A DNA stretch of 64,000 nucleotides from Arthrobacter sp. S41 (GCF_004320535.1 NZ_SIHY01000001.1:558001-622000), one strand, 5' to 3'. Positions 17,245 to 27,440 are shown, numbered from the stretch's first letter. Notes: a model not told the origin generated them from the sequence alone. Made by a program: numbers and translations.

Positions 17245-18300
17245 GTGAGCGAAGCCATCAGCCCGGCACCCCATGGTGCGGCAGCCCGACGTGGACCATT
17301 CCGCGTAGGCGACCGCGTGCAGTTGACCGACGAGAAGCGTCGAATCAACACCATCACCTTGCAAACCGGTGGTGAGTTCCATACGCATAAGGGTATGCTC
17401 CCGCATGAGGCCATTATCGGCTTGCCCGAGGGCTCGGTTATTGAGAACATCGATGGTTTTCGATACCAGGCGCTACGCCCACTGGCCAAGGATTTTGTGC
17501 TCTCCATGCCACGCGGCGCCACGGTGGTTTACCCCAAGGATGCTGCTCAAATTGTCCAGTTTGGTGACATCTTCCCGGGTGCACGCGTGGTGGAGGCCGG
17601 CGTAGGATCTGGCGCACTGTCCATTTCGCTACTGCGCGCGGTGGGCGATGATGGTTACCTGCACTCTTTTGAACGACGCGAAGAATTTGCAGATATTGCT
17701 CGCGGTAACGTCTCGACCGTTTTTGGCGGGGACCACCCTTCGTGGAAAATCTCCATCGGCGATTTCCAAGACAAAGTAGTTGAACTTGAAGAGCCAGCCA
17801 GCGTTGATCGTGTGGTGCTGGATATGCTCAGCCCCTGGGAATGCCTTGAAGCTGTGGCCACTGTTCTTGCTCCTGGTGGCGTATGGACCAACTATGTTTC
17901 TTCGGTGACTCAGATGTCGCGTGTGGTTGAGGCTATTCGTTCTTCCGGGCAGTTCACTGAGCCTGAGTGCTTCGAAACCCTGGTCCGCGGATGGCACGTT
18001 GATGGTCTGGCTGTTCGTCCGGATCACCGCATGGTGGCACACACGGCATTCTTGATCACCTGCCGCCGATTAGCAGATTCCACTGATGCGATTCCAAAGG
18101 CTAAGCGCATCAAGGAGCACTCGTACTCTTCTGAAGATTTGAGCGCTTGGACTCGAGATCATGATGAGCAGCAGTGGAGTGCTGAGGCACTAGGCGAGCG
18201 TGGAATCTCCGATAAGAAGTTGCGTCGTGCCAATCGGGATGCCCATCAGGCTGTTCGTGTGCGTGAATCCCTGAATTCAGAAGAATCAGCAGACGACTAA
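17245..18300 (+). CDS. trmI: tRNA (adenine-58-N1)-methyltransferase TrmI
   Basis: SAM-dependent methylation of A58 in the T-loop of tRNAs. The N-terminal beta domain has FRVGDRVQLTD and THKGMLPHEAIIG, and the Rossmann domain shows motif I VVEAGVGSGALS, an acidic ribose-binding residue in HSFERREEF, and the catalytic VVLDMLSPWE. 351 residues; the final 60 form a charged tail common in actinobacterial homologues. GTG start with AAAAGGA upstream. Just upstream of the pupylation locus, as in mycobacteria, but separated from it by two strong hairpins. Confidence 0.92.
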   Translation: MSEAISPAPHGAAARRGPFRVGDRVQLTDEKRRINTITLQTGGEFHTHKGMLPHEAIIGLPEGSVIENIDGFRYQALRPLAKDFVLSMPRGATVVYPKDAAQIVQFGDIFPGARVVEAGVGSGALSISLLRAVGDDGYLHSFERREEFADIARGNVSTVFGGDHPSWKISIGDFQDKVVELEEPASVDRVVLDMLSPWECLEAVATVLAPGGVWTNYVSSVTQMSRVVEAIRSSGQFTEPECFETLVRGWHVDGLAVRPDHRMVAHTAFLITCRRLADSTDAIPKAKRIKEHSYSSEDLSAWTRDHDEQQWSAEALGERGISDKKLRRANRDAHQAVRVRESLNSEESADD

Positions 18301-18312
18301 CTAGCAATACTT

Positions 18313-18345
18313 TCACATACTGAGACAATGCGTCTCAGTATGTGA
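18313..18345 (+). terminator. First of two tandem hairpins after trmI
   Basis: Perfect 13-bp arms TCACATACTGAGA/TCTCAGTATGTGA. Confidence 0.75.
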
Positions 18346-18383
18346 CTTCGGGCCCTGAGTGTTCTGCACTCGGGGCCCGAAGT
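18345..18383 (+). terminator. Second tandem hairpin after trmI
   Basis: Arms ACTTCGGGCCC/GGGCCCGAAGT plus GAGTG/CACTC inner stem, followed by TCTT. Confidence 0.75.
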
Positions 18384-18474
18384 TCTTAGGATAGATACAA
18401 GACGGTGCGCCAAGCACCGGAAAGCCTCGCTGTTGCTTTGATAGCCAGCGACGTTGCAAGTTGGGAGTTGGAAC

Positions 18475-20157
18475 GTGAACGAACATCACGAGACAGAACA
18501 AATGGCCGAGCGTCTGCAAATGACCGAACGCCAAGTTAATGTACTGCGCGATAAGAATCGCAATCTCGACAAGCAACTTTCCGGGCTTAGCGGCAATAAC
18601 CAGCGACTGGTTGCACTGCTGGAGACTACGCGTGAGCAGATCATTACCCTGAAGTCCGCGTTGGAAAGAGATGGGGACACCCCGTTCAGCTATGGCACGG
18701 TCGTAGCCAAGCACCCACGTAAACACCCCGAAGCAGGTCAAGGAATTGAGTCAACGGGTGCCCAAGGCGTTGACGTTGTCTATTCTGGACGCAAAATGCG
18801 AGTCGCCGTTAGTCCCTTGATGGACTTCGACTCAGTGCTTATCGGCCAGCAAGTTTTGCTTAACGAAGCGCTGGTTGTTGTAGCTGCCTTAGGTTTTGAA
18901 GAAACCGGCGAACTGGTCACCGTCAAGGAACTGTTGGACGATAATCTGGCCGTGGTCATGGCACGAGCCGATGACCAACGCGTTATCGAACTAGCGGACC
19001 CGTTGCGCAAAACGCATTTGCGGGTTGGTGACCAGCTCACCGTTGACTCACGCAGTGGCATGGCGGTTAGTCGCGTGCAGCTGACCGACATGCAGTCACT
19101 GGTTCTTGAAGAAGTTCCGGAGATCGCCTACTCCGATATCGGTGGTCTTAACTCGCAAATCGAGGCCATCAAAGACTCGGTCGAATTGCCCTTCACTCAC
19201 CCAGAGCTGTACCGCGAACACGGGTTGAGCGCGCCTAAGGGAATCCTGCTATACGGGCCTCCAGGTTGCGGTAAGACGCTGATTGCCAAGGCTGTGGCAC
19301 ACTCGCTGTCCCAGCGTGTGTTGGAGCGTAAAGAGGGCAACAGTACCCGCAGTTACTTCTTGAACATCAAGGGGCCAGAGCTTCTAGATAAGTACGTGGG
19401 CGAGACCGAGCGTCATATCCGGTTGATCTTCGCCAGGGCCCGTGAAAAGGCTCTGCATGGCGATCCAGTTGTTGTCTTCTTTGACGAAATGGAAGCGTTG
19501 TTCCGTACCCGCGGTACAGGTGTCTCTTCGGATGTCGAGACCACTATTGTTCCGCAGCTGCTGGCAGAAATTGACGGTGTTGAACGCCTGGATAACGTCA
19601 TTGTCATCGGTGCCTCGAACCGTGAAGACATGATCGACCCAGCCATTTTGCGTCCAGGTAGATTGGACGTGAAGATCAAGATTCGGCGCCCCGATGCAGC
19701 TGGTGCGACAGAGATCTTCAGCAAGTATCTAACCACCAAGCTTCCATTGCATCAGACCGAACTGTCAGCTGACTCAGGCGATGCATCAGCGACCATCCGC
19801 CGGATGATTGATTCAACGGTGTCCGCGATGTATTCAACGGAGCGGATCAACGAATTCCTAGAGGTCACCTACGTGACCGGCGACAGCGAGATTCTTTACT
19901 TCAAGGACTTTGCCTCGGGCGCAGTGATTCACAACATCGTTGACCGAGCAAAAAAGCATGCCATCAAGGCACTGATAACCTCGGGCGAACGCGGTCTGAA
20001 AATGGAGTACCTGTTGCGTGCGGTTCGCGAAGAATTTGCTGAACACGAGGACATGCCAAACACCACCAACCCGGATGACTGGGCCAGAATTTCAGGACGC
20101 AAGGGGGAGCGAATTAGCAACATTCGCTCTTTGGTTAACCACCAGGCCGCCTCATGA
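18475..20157 (+). CDS. arc: AAA ATPase ARC/Mpa of the pupylation system
   Basis: Hexameric ring ATPase that recognises pupylated proteins and unfolds them. N-terminal coiled coil (about residues 5-50, heptad-like) that binds Pup, then OB-fold repeats, then the AAA module: Walker A GPPGCGKT at about residue 261, Walker [12 protein letters not shown] near 335, sensor region ASNREDM. Family length. GTG start preceded by GGGAG. The C-terminus ends [10 protein letters not shown], so the GQYL-type tail with a penultimate tyrosine that docks mycobacterial Mpa onto the 20S proteasome is missing, in keeping with absence of prcBA downstream. Its stop overlaps dop (ATGA). Confidence 0.93.
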   Translation: MNEHHETEQMAERLQMTERQVNVLRDKNRNLDKQLSGLSGNNQRLVALLETTREQIITLKSALERDGDTPFSYGTVVAKHPRKHPEAGQGIESTGAQGVDVVYSGRKMRVAVSPLMDFDSVLIGQQVLLNEALVVVAALGFEETGELVTVKELLDDNLAVVMARADDQRVIELADPLRKTHLRVGDQLTVDSRSGMAVSRVQLTDMQSLVLEEVPEIAYSDIGGLNSQIEAIKDSVELPFTHPELYREHGLSAPKGILLYGPPGCGKTLIAKAVAHSLSQRVLERKEGNSTRSYFLNIKGPELLDKYVGETERHIRLIFARAREKALHGDPVVVFFDEMEALFRTRGTGVSSDVETTIVPQLLAEIDGVERLDNVIVIGASNREDMIDPAILRPGRLDVKIKIRRPDAAGATEIFSKYLTTKLPLHQTELSADSGDASATIRRMIDSTVSAMYSTERINEFLEVTYVTGDSEILYFKDFASGAVIHNIVDRAKKHAIKALITSGERGLKMEYLLRAVREEFAEHEDMPNTTNPDDWARISGRKGERISNIRSLVNHQAAS

Positions 20158-21770
20158 GTGCACGCCGCCTAGTAGGGCTAGAAACCGAATACGGCATTAT
20201 TCGCCCGCAGATGCCCAAGGCCAATGCCACGGTGCTTTCGGCGCAGATTGTTGATGCCTATGCGCAGTTAGTTGCCGAGCAGAGCACAAGTGCCACAGCA
20301 GCCCGTTGGGACTATGCCGACGAATCCCCATTGCAGGATGCCCGTGGTTTTGCCATGGACCGAGATCAGGCACATCCAAGCCAGCTCACCGACGCTGAAC
20401 CGGGTTTGGACGAGGCTGGGATCTGGACTGCCGAGTCCATCGCTTTAGATGGAAATGATGCGCGCGTAGGGTCAACTCTGTACCAAGAGAAAGATTCCAC
20501 CGAAGTTGTCATGAACATGGTTCTTGGCAATGGAGCAAGGCTCTATGTGGACCACGCGCACCCCGAGTACTCCAGCCCTGAATCCTTAACTCCACGTGCG
20601 GCAGTCTTGTGGGATCAAGCCGGCGATGAGGTGATGCGACGCGCGGCAGTGACGGCGCAACGCTTAGGTGGCGGTGAACTGTTGCTCTACAAGAACAACA
20701 CTGATAACAAGTCCGTTTCCTACGGCTCGCACGAGAACTATCTCGTTCCTCGCGAGGTCGAATTCTCCTCCATTGTCAAAGGTCTGACCCCGTTCTTCGC
20801 CAGCCGACAAATCTTCTGCGGTTCCGGACGAGTAGGGCAGGGCATGCTTGGGCAAAAACCAGCCTTTCAGATCTCGCAACGTGCCGACTTCTTTGAAGCT
20901 GAAGTCGGTCTAGAAACGACCATCAACCGTCCAATTATCAATACCCGCGATGAGCCCCATGCAAACTGGGACAAATATCGTCGACTGCATGTGATCATTG
21001 GTGACGCGAACCTCGGCCAAATTTCGACGTTGCTTCGAGTTGGAACAACCAATCTGGTGCTCTCGCTGATTGAAGCAAATATGGCTCCGGATCTTGAACT
21101 GGCCGAACCAGTTGACGCACTTCAGCAAATTAGCCACGACCCTAGCCTGAAGGCAAAGGTCAGGCTCCGAGGTGGACGTGAACTCACCGCCATTGAGATT
21201 CAGCGGCTCTATCTAGAAGCCAGTCAAAGGTATTGCACCGAGCGTGGAATCGACGATCCAGACACTGCCGAAATCTTGGAGCGCTGGGAAAATATTCTTG
21301 AGCTCCTTGAGCGTGATCCATTTTTAGCCGCGGATCAGGTCGATTGGATTGCCAAGTACAAGCTCATCAACGGGTTTACCCAACGTCACCAGTTGTCATT
21401 GGCTGACCCTAGAGTCGCAATGATGGATCTACAGTGGGCTGACTTGCGCACCGACAAGGGTCTGTATTACCGAATGGCAGCCAGAGGCGCGATGCAAACC
21501 CTGTTTAGCCAAGAACAAATCAATCAAGCAGTAACCAACCCGCCGGAAGACACCCGCGCATATCTGCGTGGAATGGCCCTGCAACGGTATGCCCCGTATG
21601 TGATTGCCGCGAACTGGGATGCATTGTCTTTCGCAGTTCCAGGCGCTCGGCAGATTAGTCGTTTCCATATGGCTGAGCCGCTGTACGGAACGCGAGAGAG
21701 CGTGGGCGACTTGTTTGATGCGCAGTTGCAGATTTCAGATTTTATTGATGAATTAGCTCGTCGTCGCTAA
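20154..21770 (+). CDS. dop: Depupylase/deamidase of Pup, Dop
   Basis: Carboxylate-amine ligase-fold enzyme that deamidates the C-terminal Gln of Pup to Glu and removes Pup from tagged proteins. [12 protein letters not shown] starts the ATP/Glu-binding sheet; [15 protein letters not shown] carries the catalytic Asp (about residue 131); [18 protein letters not shown] and NTRDEPHA are family motifs. An insert around residues 40-115 corresponds to the Dop loop that distinguishes Dop from PafA. Pup here ends in Gln, so deamidation by Dop is required before ligation. Coupled to arc by ATGA. Confidence 0.94.
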   Translation: MSARRLVGLETEYGIIRPQMPKANATVLSAQIVDAYAQLVAEQSTSATAARWDYADESPLQDARGFAMDRDQAHPSQLTDAEPGLDEAGIWTAESIALDGNDARVGSTLYQEKDSTEVVMNMVLGNGARLYVDHAHPEYSSPESLTPRAAVLWDQAGDEVMRRAAVTAQRLGGGELLLYKNNTDNKSVSYGSHENYLVPREVEFSSIVKGLTPFFASRQIFCGSGRVGQGMLGQKPAFQISQRADFFEAEVGLETTINRPIINTRDEPHANWDKYRRLHVIIGDANLGQISTLLRVGTTNLVLSLIEANMAPDLELAEPVDALQQISHDPSLKAKVRLRGGRELTAIEIQRLYLEASQRYCTERGIDDPDTAEILERWENILELLERDPFLAADQVDWIAKYKLINGFTQRHQLSLADPRVAMMDLQWADLRTDKGLYYRMAARGAMQTLFSQEQINQAVTNPPEDTRAYLRGMALQRYAPYVIAANWDALSFAVPGARQISRFHMAEPLYGTRESVGDLFDAQLQISDFIDELARRR

Positions 21771-21832
21771 ACAGCGCAGAATAGACATGAGTCTCAGGTC
21801 TTAGTCGAGATTCAAGATTTTAGGAGATAGTA

Positions 21833-22018
21833 ATGACTCAGGAAAGCTTCTCAGCTCGCCGTTCAACTCAGAATCAGTCGCAGGAAACTGAACAGATTCA
21901 GGTAAATACCAACGCTCAGTCCGCTGGGGTCGATGACCTGCTTGATGAGATTGACTCGGTTCTTGAATCTAACGCCGAAGAATTTGTTCGCGGTTTTGTG
22001 CAAAAGGGTGGTCAGTAG
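21833..22018 (+). CDS. pup: Prokaryotic ubiquitin-like protein Pup
   Basis: 61-residue, acidic, mostly disordered modifier. The C-terminal half has the conserved helix [19 protein letters not shown] and ends in GGQ; the Gln must be deamidated by Dop before PafA joins it to substrate lysines. Good AGGAG seven bases before the ATG. In proteasome-containing actinobacteria prcB and prcA usually follow; here only a 77-base spacer separates pup from pafA. Confidence 0.96.
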   Translation: MTQESFSARRSTQNQSQETEQIQVNTNAQSAGVDDLLDEIDSVLESNAEEFVRGFVQKGGQ

Positions 22019-22095
22019 AGCCTTAATGCCCATGGGGCATAGCTCATCTGTCATCAACTCCAAGTAACTGTGCAGTCGAGGGGAAGTAACCACGC

Positions 22096-23469
22096 GTGGA
22101 TCGCAGAATTTTCGGTCTTGAAACCGAATTCGGACTGACCTATGTCCCATCGGACGGACGTCGGCTGACCCCAGAAGATGCCGCCAGGCACTTATTTAAG
22201 CCAGTGGTGAACTGGGGGAGAAGCTCGAACGTTTTTCTCGAAAACGGGTCACGACTGTATCTGGATGTCGGCTCACACCCTGAATATGCCACGGCCGAAT
22301 GCGATCAGCTCAAGCAGCTAATTGCCCATGACCGTGCCGGCGAAGCGTTCATGCTTGATTTGGTAGATCAGGCCGAGGACCAGCTGCTAGAAGAAGGCCA
22401 CGAAGGCCGGATCTACATGTTCAAGAACAACGTTGACTCGGCTGGTAATTCTTACGGTTGCCATGAGAACTATCTGATTCCTCGGAAGATCGAGTTTAAG
22501 CGCCTAGCCGACATGCTCATTCCGTTCTTGGTTACTAGGCAGTTGCTCTGCGGTGCAGGTCACCTGATCACCGAAGACGATCAGACAAAGTTTGTCTTCT
22601 CTCAACGTGCCGATCACATGTGGGAAGGTGTGTCCTCAGCGACCACCCGTTCTCGCCCCATCATTAATACCCGTGACGAGCCACATGCCGATGCTGAGTA
22701 CCATCGTCGCTTGCACGTCATCGTGGGCGATTCAAGCATGAGTGAGACAACGCAGTTGCTTAAGATTGGTGCCACCGATCTTGTGCTTCGGCTCATTGAA
22801 TCTGGCGAAATTTATCATGACCTTCGCCTTGAAAATCCGATTCGTTCGATCCGTCAGATTTCCCATGATTTTGACGGAAAAACCGTCGTCAGGCTGATGG
22901 GTGGCGACGAGCCGACTGCACTGCAAATTCAGTGGATCCTTTTTGAGTCAGTCAAAGAATTTGTGGCACGCCACGGCGCCCACCATGATCAAGTGGATAC
23001 AGTTCTTGAGCTCTGGGAGCGGACACTGACCGCCATTGAGACTCAGAATTATTCATTGATCGACAAAGACATTGATTGGGCCATCAAGCACAAACTCTTG
23101 ACGGGGTATGCTCAGAAGAACTCTCTGGAGCTTTCATCCTCGCGACTAGCTCAGCTGAATCTGACCTATCACGATATTGACCCTGCACGCGGTCTTTTCC
23201 ACCTGCTTAAACGCCGGGGACTGGCCAATAGTGTGGTTAGTGATGCCGAGATTCGTCAGGCAGTGGAGAACCCACCTGCAACGACACGCGCTGCGATTCG
23301 GAGCAAATTCATTCGCGCAGCACGTGCCAACGGACGCCGTTACAGCGCCGACTGGGTTCACATGAAATATGAGGATGAACCCGGGGGAATAGTGCTGTGT
23401 AAGGATCCATTTGCGGTCAACGACCCTGAAGTGGATAGGCTTATTGACTTGATGAGTCAGCGAGCGTAA
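22096..23469 (+). CDS. pafA: Pup-protein ligase PafA
   Basis: ATP-dependent ligase forming an isopeptide bond between Pup C-terminal Glu and a lysine of the target. RRIFGLETEFGLTY starts the active-site sheet, SRLYLDVGSHPEYATAE has the catalytic Asp (about residue 57), and FKNNVDSAGNSYGCHENY and NTRDEPHAD follow. 457 residues, usual length, without the Dop loop. GTG start with AGGGGAAG upstream. Its presence with Dop, Pup and ARC means tagging should be functional even without a 20S core. Confidence 0.95.
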   Translation: MDRRIFGLETEFGLTYVPSDGRRLTPEDAARHLFKPVVNWGRSSNVFLENGSRLYLDVGSHPEYATAECDQLKQLIAHDRAGEAFMLDLVDQAEDQLLEEGHEGRIYMFKNNVDSAGNSYGCHENYLIPRKIEFKRLADMLIPFLVTRQLLCGAGHLITEDDQTKFVFSQRADHMWEGVSSATTRSRPIINTRDEPHADAEYHRRLHVIVGDSSMSETTQLLKIGATDLVLRLIESGEIYHDLRLENPIRSIRQISHDFDGKTVVRLMGGDEPTALQIQWILFESVKEFVARHGAHHDQVDTVLELWERTLTAIETQNYSLIDKDIDWAIKHKLLTGYAQKNSLELSSSRLAQLNLTYHDIDPARGLFHLLKRRGLANSVVSDAEIRQAVENPPATTRAAIRSKFIRAARANGRRYSADWVHMKYEDEPGGIVLCKDPFAVNDPEVDRLIDLMSQRA

Positions 23470-23589
23470 CCAGCGGGCGGAAAGACTTTTCACAGCTACC
23501 CTACCTAGGGTGGTAGGCAGTGAGTTTGATACTTGCAGAGCGAGTATCTGAGTAAATTTTCATTTTTTGATTTCAACGAAAGTAGATTC

Positions 23590-24525
23590 GTGCGAAAAGT
23601 ATTGGCATTGTGCGCAACCGCTTCGGTTCTAGCCTTAGCAGCTTGCGGTTCAGGTTCCTCTTCAGATTTGTCCAAGATTTCGGTCAAGCCAGCAGCCGAC
23701 GACAAGACGGCACCTGAGGTTTCCTTCGATACTCCATTTGTCACGGACAAGGACGAGGCAGTAAATATCAAGAAGGGCGACGGCGCTGACGTTAACCCTG
23801 GCGATACTGTTTCAATCAAGTCGGGCCTGTACAAGGCGATTGACGGGTTGTCCGCTGGCGAAAACTTCACTGGTGCAGCGACCGACATGACGGTTGATGA
23901 CACGATGAAGGAGCAGATGCCGGAGCTCTACGAGCGTTTGTCAGACTCTAAGGTAGGCGACTGGATCGCTTACTCCACCGTTGAAGGCACTCAGCAGGCT
24001 GATGGTTCGGTCGCAGAACCTGCAGAAGGCGCCAAGGCTGAACGCATCATCGTCTTGCATGTTGAAGACAGCACCACTGCCAGCGGCACCATGAGCAAGG
24101 ATGACGTCGCCAAGCAGAAGAAGGAAGGCAAGCTTCCTACCGTCAAGGTCACCGACGACAAGCCGACCATCACCATTCCTAAGGACACTGAAGCTCCTAA
24201 AGATTTGGCAGTAGACGTCCTTGAAGAGGGTAAGGGCGAAGCAGCCACCGCTACCTCTAAGGTCAAGGCCAAGTACTCGGGTGTTACCTGGGCAGACGGT
24301 AAGGAATTCGACGGCAACTTCGGCAAGGATTCCACCGAATTCTCACTTGATCAGGTGATCAAGGGCTGGACCGAGGGCATGACTGGTCTGAAGGCCGGTT
24401 CTAAGGTTCTGCTGACCATCCCAGCCGATAAGGCTTATGGAAATACCTCGAGCAACGGTTCGCCAACCGGACCACTGGTATTTTACGTAGAATTGGAATC
24501 AGTTACTGCTGCTGACAGCAAGTAA
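23590..24525 (+). CDS. FKBP-type peptidyl-prolyl isomerase lipoprotein
   Basis: Exported prolyl cis-trans isomerase, anchored as a lipoprotein: short basic N-terminus, hydrophobic stretch and lipobox LALAAC. The C-terminal FKBP domain (about residues 200-308) has VKAKYSGVTWADGKEFD, VIKGWTEGMTGLKAGSKVLLTIP and AYGN. The preceding acidic region includes a degenerate FKBP-like segment. Start GTG chosen because the signal peptide begins there with GAAAG upstream; a TTG 57 bases earlier is open. Forms a run with the cytosolic FKBP that follows. Confidence 0.88.
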   Translation: MRKVLALCATASVLALAACGSGSSSDLSKISVKPAADDKTAPEVSFDTPFVTDKDEAVNIKKGDGADVNPGDTVSIKSGLYKAIDGLSAGENFTGAATDMTVDDTMKEQMPELYERLSDSKVGDWIAYSTVEGTQQADGSVAEPAEGAKAERIIVLHVEDSTTASGTMSKDDVAKQKKEGKLPTVKVTDDKPTITIPKDTEAPKDLAVDVLEEGKGEAATATSKVKAKYSGVTWADGKEFDGNFGKDSTEFSLDQVIKGWTEGMTGLKAGSKVLLTIPADKAYGNTSSNGSPTGPLVFYVELESVTAADSK

Positions 24526-24558
24526 TCGTCTTAACCACGACTGAGAAAGGCCGTGACT

Positions 24559-24954
24559 ATGTCGTTCGGAGAACGCAACTACGACCGCACCAAGCCGGAA
24601 ATCGACTTCCCAGGCACCGACGCTCCTGAAGAACTGGTCATCACCGACCTGGTCGAGGGAACCGGCGCTGAAGTTACTCCTGGCACCACCGTTCAGGCAC
24701 ACTATGTTGGTGTTGCCTGGTCCACCGGCGAGGAATTTGATTCCTCATGGAACCGTGGCGAGACCTTGGACTTCCCAGTTGGAGTCGGTATGGTCATCCA
24801 GGGTTGGGATCAGGGCCTGCTGGGTATGAAGGTTGGCGGTCGTCGCCGCCTGGATATTCCGTCCAACCTTGCCTACGGTGAGCGTGGCGCCCCAGGTGCC
24901 ATCGGTCCTAATGAAGCATTGATCTTCGTAGTGGATCTCGTCGGAACCAAGTAA
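24559..24954 (+). CDS. Cytosolic FKBP-type peptidyl-prolyl isomerase
   Basis: Single FKBP domain of 131 residues, no signal sequence. MSFGERNYDRTKPEIDFPG is the standard actinobacterial start; VQAHYVGVAWSTGEEFDSSW, VIQGWDQGLLGMKVGGRRRLDIP and LAYGERG are complete FKBP motifs. Catalyses prolyl isomerisation during folding. ATG at 24559 has AAAGG at proper distance; the GTG six bases earlier is too close to it. Ends in a perfect hairpin. Confidence 0.93.
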   Translation: MSFGERNYDRTKPEIDFPGTDAPEELVITDLVEGTGAEVTPGTTVQAHYVGVAWSTGEEFDSSWNRGETLDFPVGVGMVIQGWDQGLLGMKVGGRRRLDIPSNLAYGERGAPGAIGPNEALIFVVDLVGTK

Positions 24955-24968
24955 TTCGACGACGTTGT

Positions 24969-24998
24969 TATGGCCCCGATATAACAATCGGGGCCATA
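24969..24998 (+). terminator. Hairpin after the FKBP gene
   Basis: Perfect 12-bp arms TATGGCCCCGAT/ATCGGGGCCATA with a 6-base loop. Confidence 0.75.
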
Positions 24999-25035
24999 GC
25001 TGTCTTAAAAGCTCTCAGTAAGGTAGAAAGTTGGT

Positions 25036-25041
25036 TAGTCT
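25036..25041 (+). promoter_or_regulatory. -10 box TAGTCT of a leaderless pafBC transcript
   Basis: TAGTCT, six-base spacer, GTG. Confidence 0.5.
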
Positions 25042-25047
25042 AAGCAC

Positions 25048-27045
25048 GTGAGCACAAAGCAATCCAGCGGACCAAGCAAGGCAGAACGCCTAACCAGCCT
25101 GATCTATGCCCTGGCTACCAAGTCCCGGAAGTTCAACGCCGATCTAATCGGCGAGTACCTCGTGCCAGACGGCTCAGCCGATACCCGCGAGAAGGCCTTA
25201 GACCGACTCAAAGACGAGATTCGCAATGACTTTGGTCTGCAGCTGAACAAAGAGTCTATTGACGGCGTGCCGTACTACAGCCTAGATACAACTGACTGGT
25301 TCTTACCCCCAGTGAAATTCAGCCCTGCAGAGGCCGGCATGATTGCCCTGGCTGCGAGCCTATGGAAAGACACCAAGCTACAGGCTCTGGGTCTGAACGC
25401 GGCGGCACGAGTCACCGGACATCTTGAATCGACGCCACCGGTTTCTCCGCTCGCGGGCTCGCTGGTGCCACGCTTGTCCATGGACGAACCAAATTTCAAA
25501 GAATGTGCGCTGGCGGTGTTTAACCGCAAGACCCTGAAGTTCTCTTACGTTTCTTCGCAAGGCACTCAGACCGAACGCAACGTGGATGTTTGGGGGATCG
25601 GGCAGCGCTACGGTAACTGGTACTTCACCGGATTTGATCACAGTCGTGAGGACGTCCGTGTTTTCCGCCTGTCACGAGTGCAAGGAAAATTCACAAATTC
25701 CCGGCATAGCGGAACGACGAGCGAATATCATCAGCGGCCCGTTGAATTTTCGATGAATCAGGTGCTGCAAGATTTTGATTTGAAGCACCCGGGACATATT
25801 GCCACCATCAAGCTGCACAGCGATGAGGCGATCCCACTACGTGCACAGTCGCTGAACGGGAACAGTGATAACCCGCAACTTCAGATTGGTTATTCGGACC
25901 CACAATCATTTGCCGCAGAACTTGCCGCTTATGGGCCGGCCGTCCAAGTCCTCTCACCGGCGCACCTAGCGGAGCAGGTTCAGCTGTGCTTGAGCGCGGC
26001 TCGGGCCACCCAGGTCGCACAGCAGGGGATTGATAGCTACTCGCAGGCGAAGTTCCGCCCCAACAGGGCAACCGGGCGTGGAACTACCACCACCCAAGTC
26101 ATGAGAAATATCGACATGATTCAGTATGTCGCGGCCCATGGTGCGGTAGGAATCGAAGAACTGGCAACACGCTACTCCATGAGCGTTGCCAAGATCCGCG
26201 AAGAATTGGCCATGATCATGATGTGTGGTGTCCCGAACGGACAGCACGACGAGTTGATCAACGTCAACGACGGGGATTTAGAGTCTGACACAGTCACTAT
26301 TTCCAATGCGGCGCTGCTGGCTGAGCCACAAAAACTTGCGCCCATGGAAGCAGTTGCCGTGCTTGGCGGTTTGAACGCACTGGCGAGCATCCCAGAGTTT
26401 GAGCATCAAGATGTTCTGGCTTCTGCCCTGGGCAAGGTTAATTCGGCGGTGGCCCGTTTTGAGGGGTGGAACGGCGCGTTGGGCTTCGCTCTGTCCAAGG
26501 CTCGTGAGAATGACATCCCGCAACAACTGGTTCAGGCCGTCAAGAAGCAAAACGTAGTTCGCATTGATTACTACTCCGCTAGTTCTCGAACTCACCAACT
26601 GCGCGACGTGGAACCTGTACGAATGATCGAAGATGGGTCAGTTCAATACCTGCGGGCGTGGTGCCGAACTCGTGAAAGCATGCTAACTTTCCGTGTCGAT
26701 CGAGTATTAAGCGCAGAAACGCTGGATGAACAGTTCGACGTCACGCCGCGACACGATGATCAACAAGATGTGCAGCTTCACTATCAGTCACAGGCCGAAG
26801 ATCTAGAGGTAATTCTCTATGTTGATGCTGATATTCTGCCGGTGATTGAGGCGTTCCATCCAGTTTCATGGTCCACCGGTAAGGTCGAGAATGGCTATCT
26901 GGCCACCGTCCGGTTCTCAGATCATCAGGTCGCAGCGCCATTGATCGCTCGCCATGGCGGTAAACTGGCTGTGGTCTCTCCTGACGCTACGCGCGAACAA
27001 GTTGTGCTGTGGCTGGACGAGGCCATCGGAATGTATGAGGATTGA
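25048..27045 (+). CDS. pafBC: PafB-PafC fusion, WYL-domain DNA-damage transcription activator
   Basis: 665-residue natural fusion of what are two genes in mycobacteria. Half one: N-terminal helix-turn-helix (SKAERLTSLIYALATKSR...), WYL segment WGIGQRYGNWYFTGFD about residue 190. Half two: a second helix-turn-helix about residue 355 (IEELATRYSMSVAKIREEL), WYL-like segment with VQYLRAWCRTR about 535. Each half ends in a C-terminal WCX domain. PafBC drives the LexA-independent DNA-damage response in mycobacteria, and the fused form is known from Arthrobacter. GTG start with TAGTCT six bases ahead, so probably leaderless. No direct enzymatic role in pupylation. Confidence 0.9.
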   Translation: MSTKQSSGPSKAERLTSLIYALATKSRKFNADLIGEYLVPDGSADTREKALDRLKDEIRNDFGLQLNKESIDGVPYYSLDTTDWFLPPVKFSPAEAGMIALAASLWKDTKLQALGLNAAARVTGHLESTPPVSPLAGSLVPRLSMDEPNFKECALAVFNRKTLKFSYVSSQGTQTERNVDVWGIGQRYGNWYFTGFDHSREDVRVFRLSRVQGKFTNSRHSGTTSEYHQRPVEFSMNQVLQDFDLKHPGHIATIKLHSDEAIPLRAQSLNGNSDNPQLQIGYSDPQSFAAELAAYGPAVQVLSPAHLAEQVQLCLSAARATQVAQQGIDSYSQAKFRPNRATGRGTTTTQVMRNIDMIQYVAAHGAVGIEELATRYSMSVAKIREELAMIMMCGVPNGQHDELINVNDGDLESDTVTISNAALLAEPQKLAPMEAVAVLGGLNALASIPEFEHQDVLASALGKVNSAVARFEGWNGALGFALSKARENDIPQQLVQAVKKQNVVRIDYYSASSRTHQLRDVEPVRMIEDGSVQYLRAWCRTRESMLTFRVDRVLSAETLDEQFDVTPRHDDQQDVQLHYQSQAEDLEVILYVDADILPVIEAFHPVSWSTGKVENGYLATVRFSDHQVAAPLIARHGGKLAVVSPDATREQVVLWLDEAIGMYED

Positions 27046-27048
27046 TAG

Positions 27049-27408
27049 ATGCTTCCTTGGTGGTTTTGGGTCCTATTGTGGACTGTCCTAGCTTTGGCGA
27101 CATTGCTACTTGCTGTGCTCGCAGGCTTCAGGCTGTTCAAACGCGGCATGTCAGTAGTCGACGCCTTAGGCGCAGCTGCAGATCATGTTAGTGCTGGGCT
27201 GAGCCAGCCTGGCACGGTCGTTGCGTACACCGAGAACACGCGACGCTATCCTCACGGCACCGACGCCACGCACGGTGATCCAGAGGAGATTCGTGCCCAG
27301 CGCAGCATAGGTAAGGTCGAACGGATCGAGGCCCGCCGGGTACGTCGGGTCACCCGTCGTGCAGAACGTGGCCAAGCTCAGAACATGCGCGATCTTCGCC
27401 TGTTCTGA
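27049..27408 (+). CDS. Single-pass membrane protein, function unknown
   Basis: 119 residues: one N-terminal membrane helix (about residues 5-28, WFWVLLWTVLALATLLLAVL) and a cytosolic tail that becomes strongly basic (ERIEARRVRRVTRRAER). Begins three bases after pafBC and precedes tatA, an order seen in relatives. No recognised domain. Could be an accessory of the Tat genes, but that is only a guess from position. Confidence 0.7.
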   Translation: MLPWWFWVLLWTVLALATLLLAVLAGFRLFKRGMSVVDALGAAADHVSAGLSQPGTVVAYTENTRRYPHGTDATHGDPEEIRAQRSIGKVERIEARRVRRVTRRAERGQAQNMRDLRLF

Positions 27409-27440
27409 CGTAGACTTTAGTTTGAGAGAAGGGAAATCAC

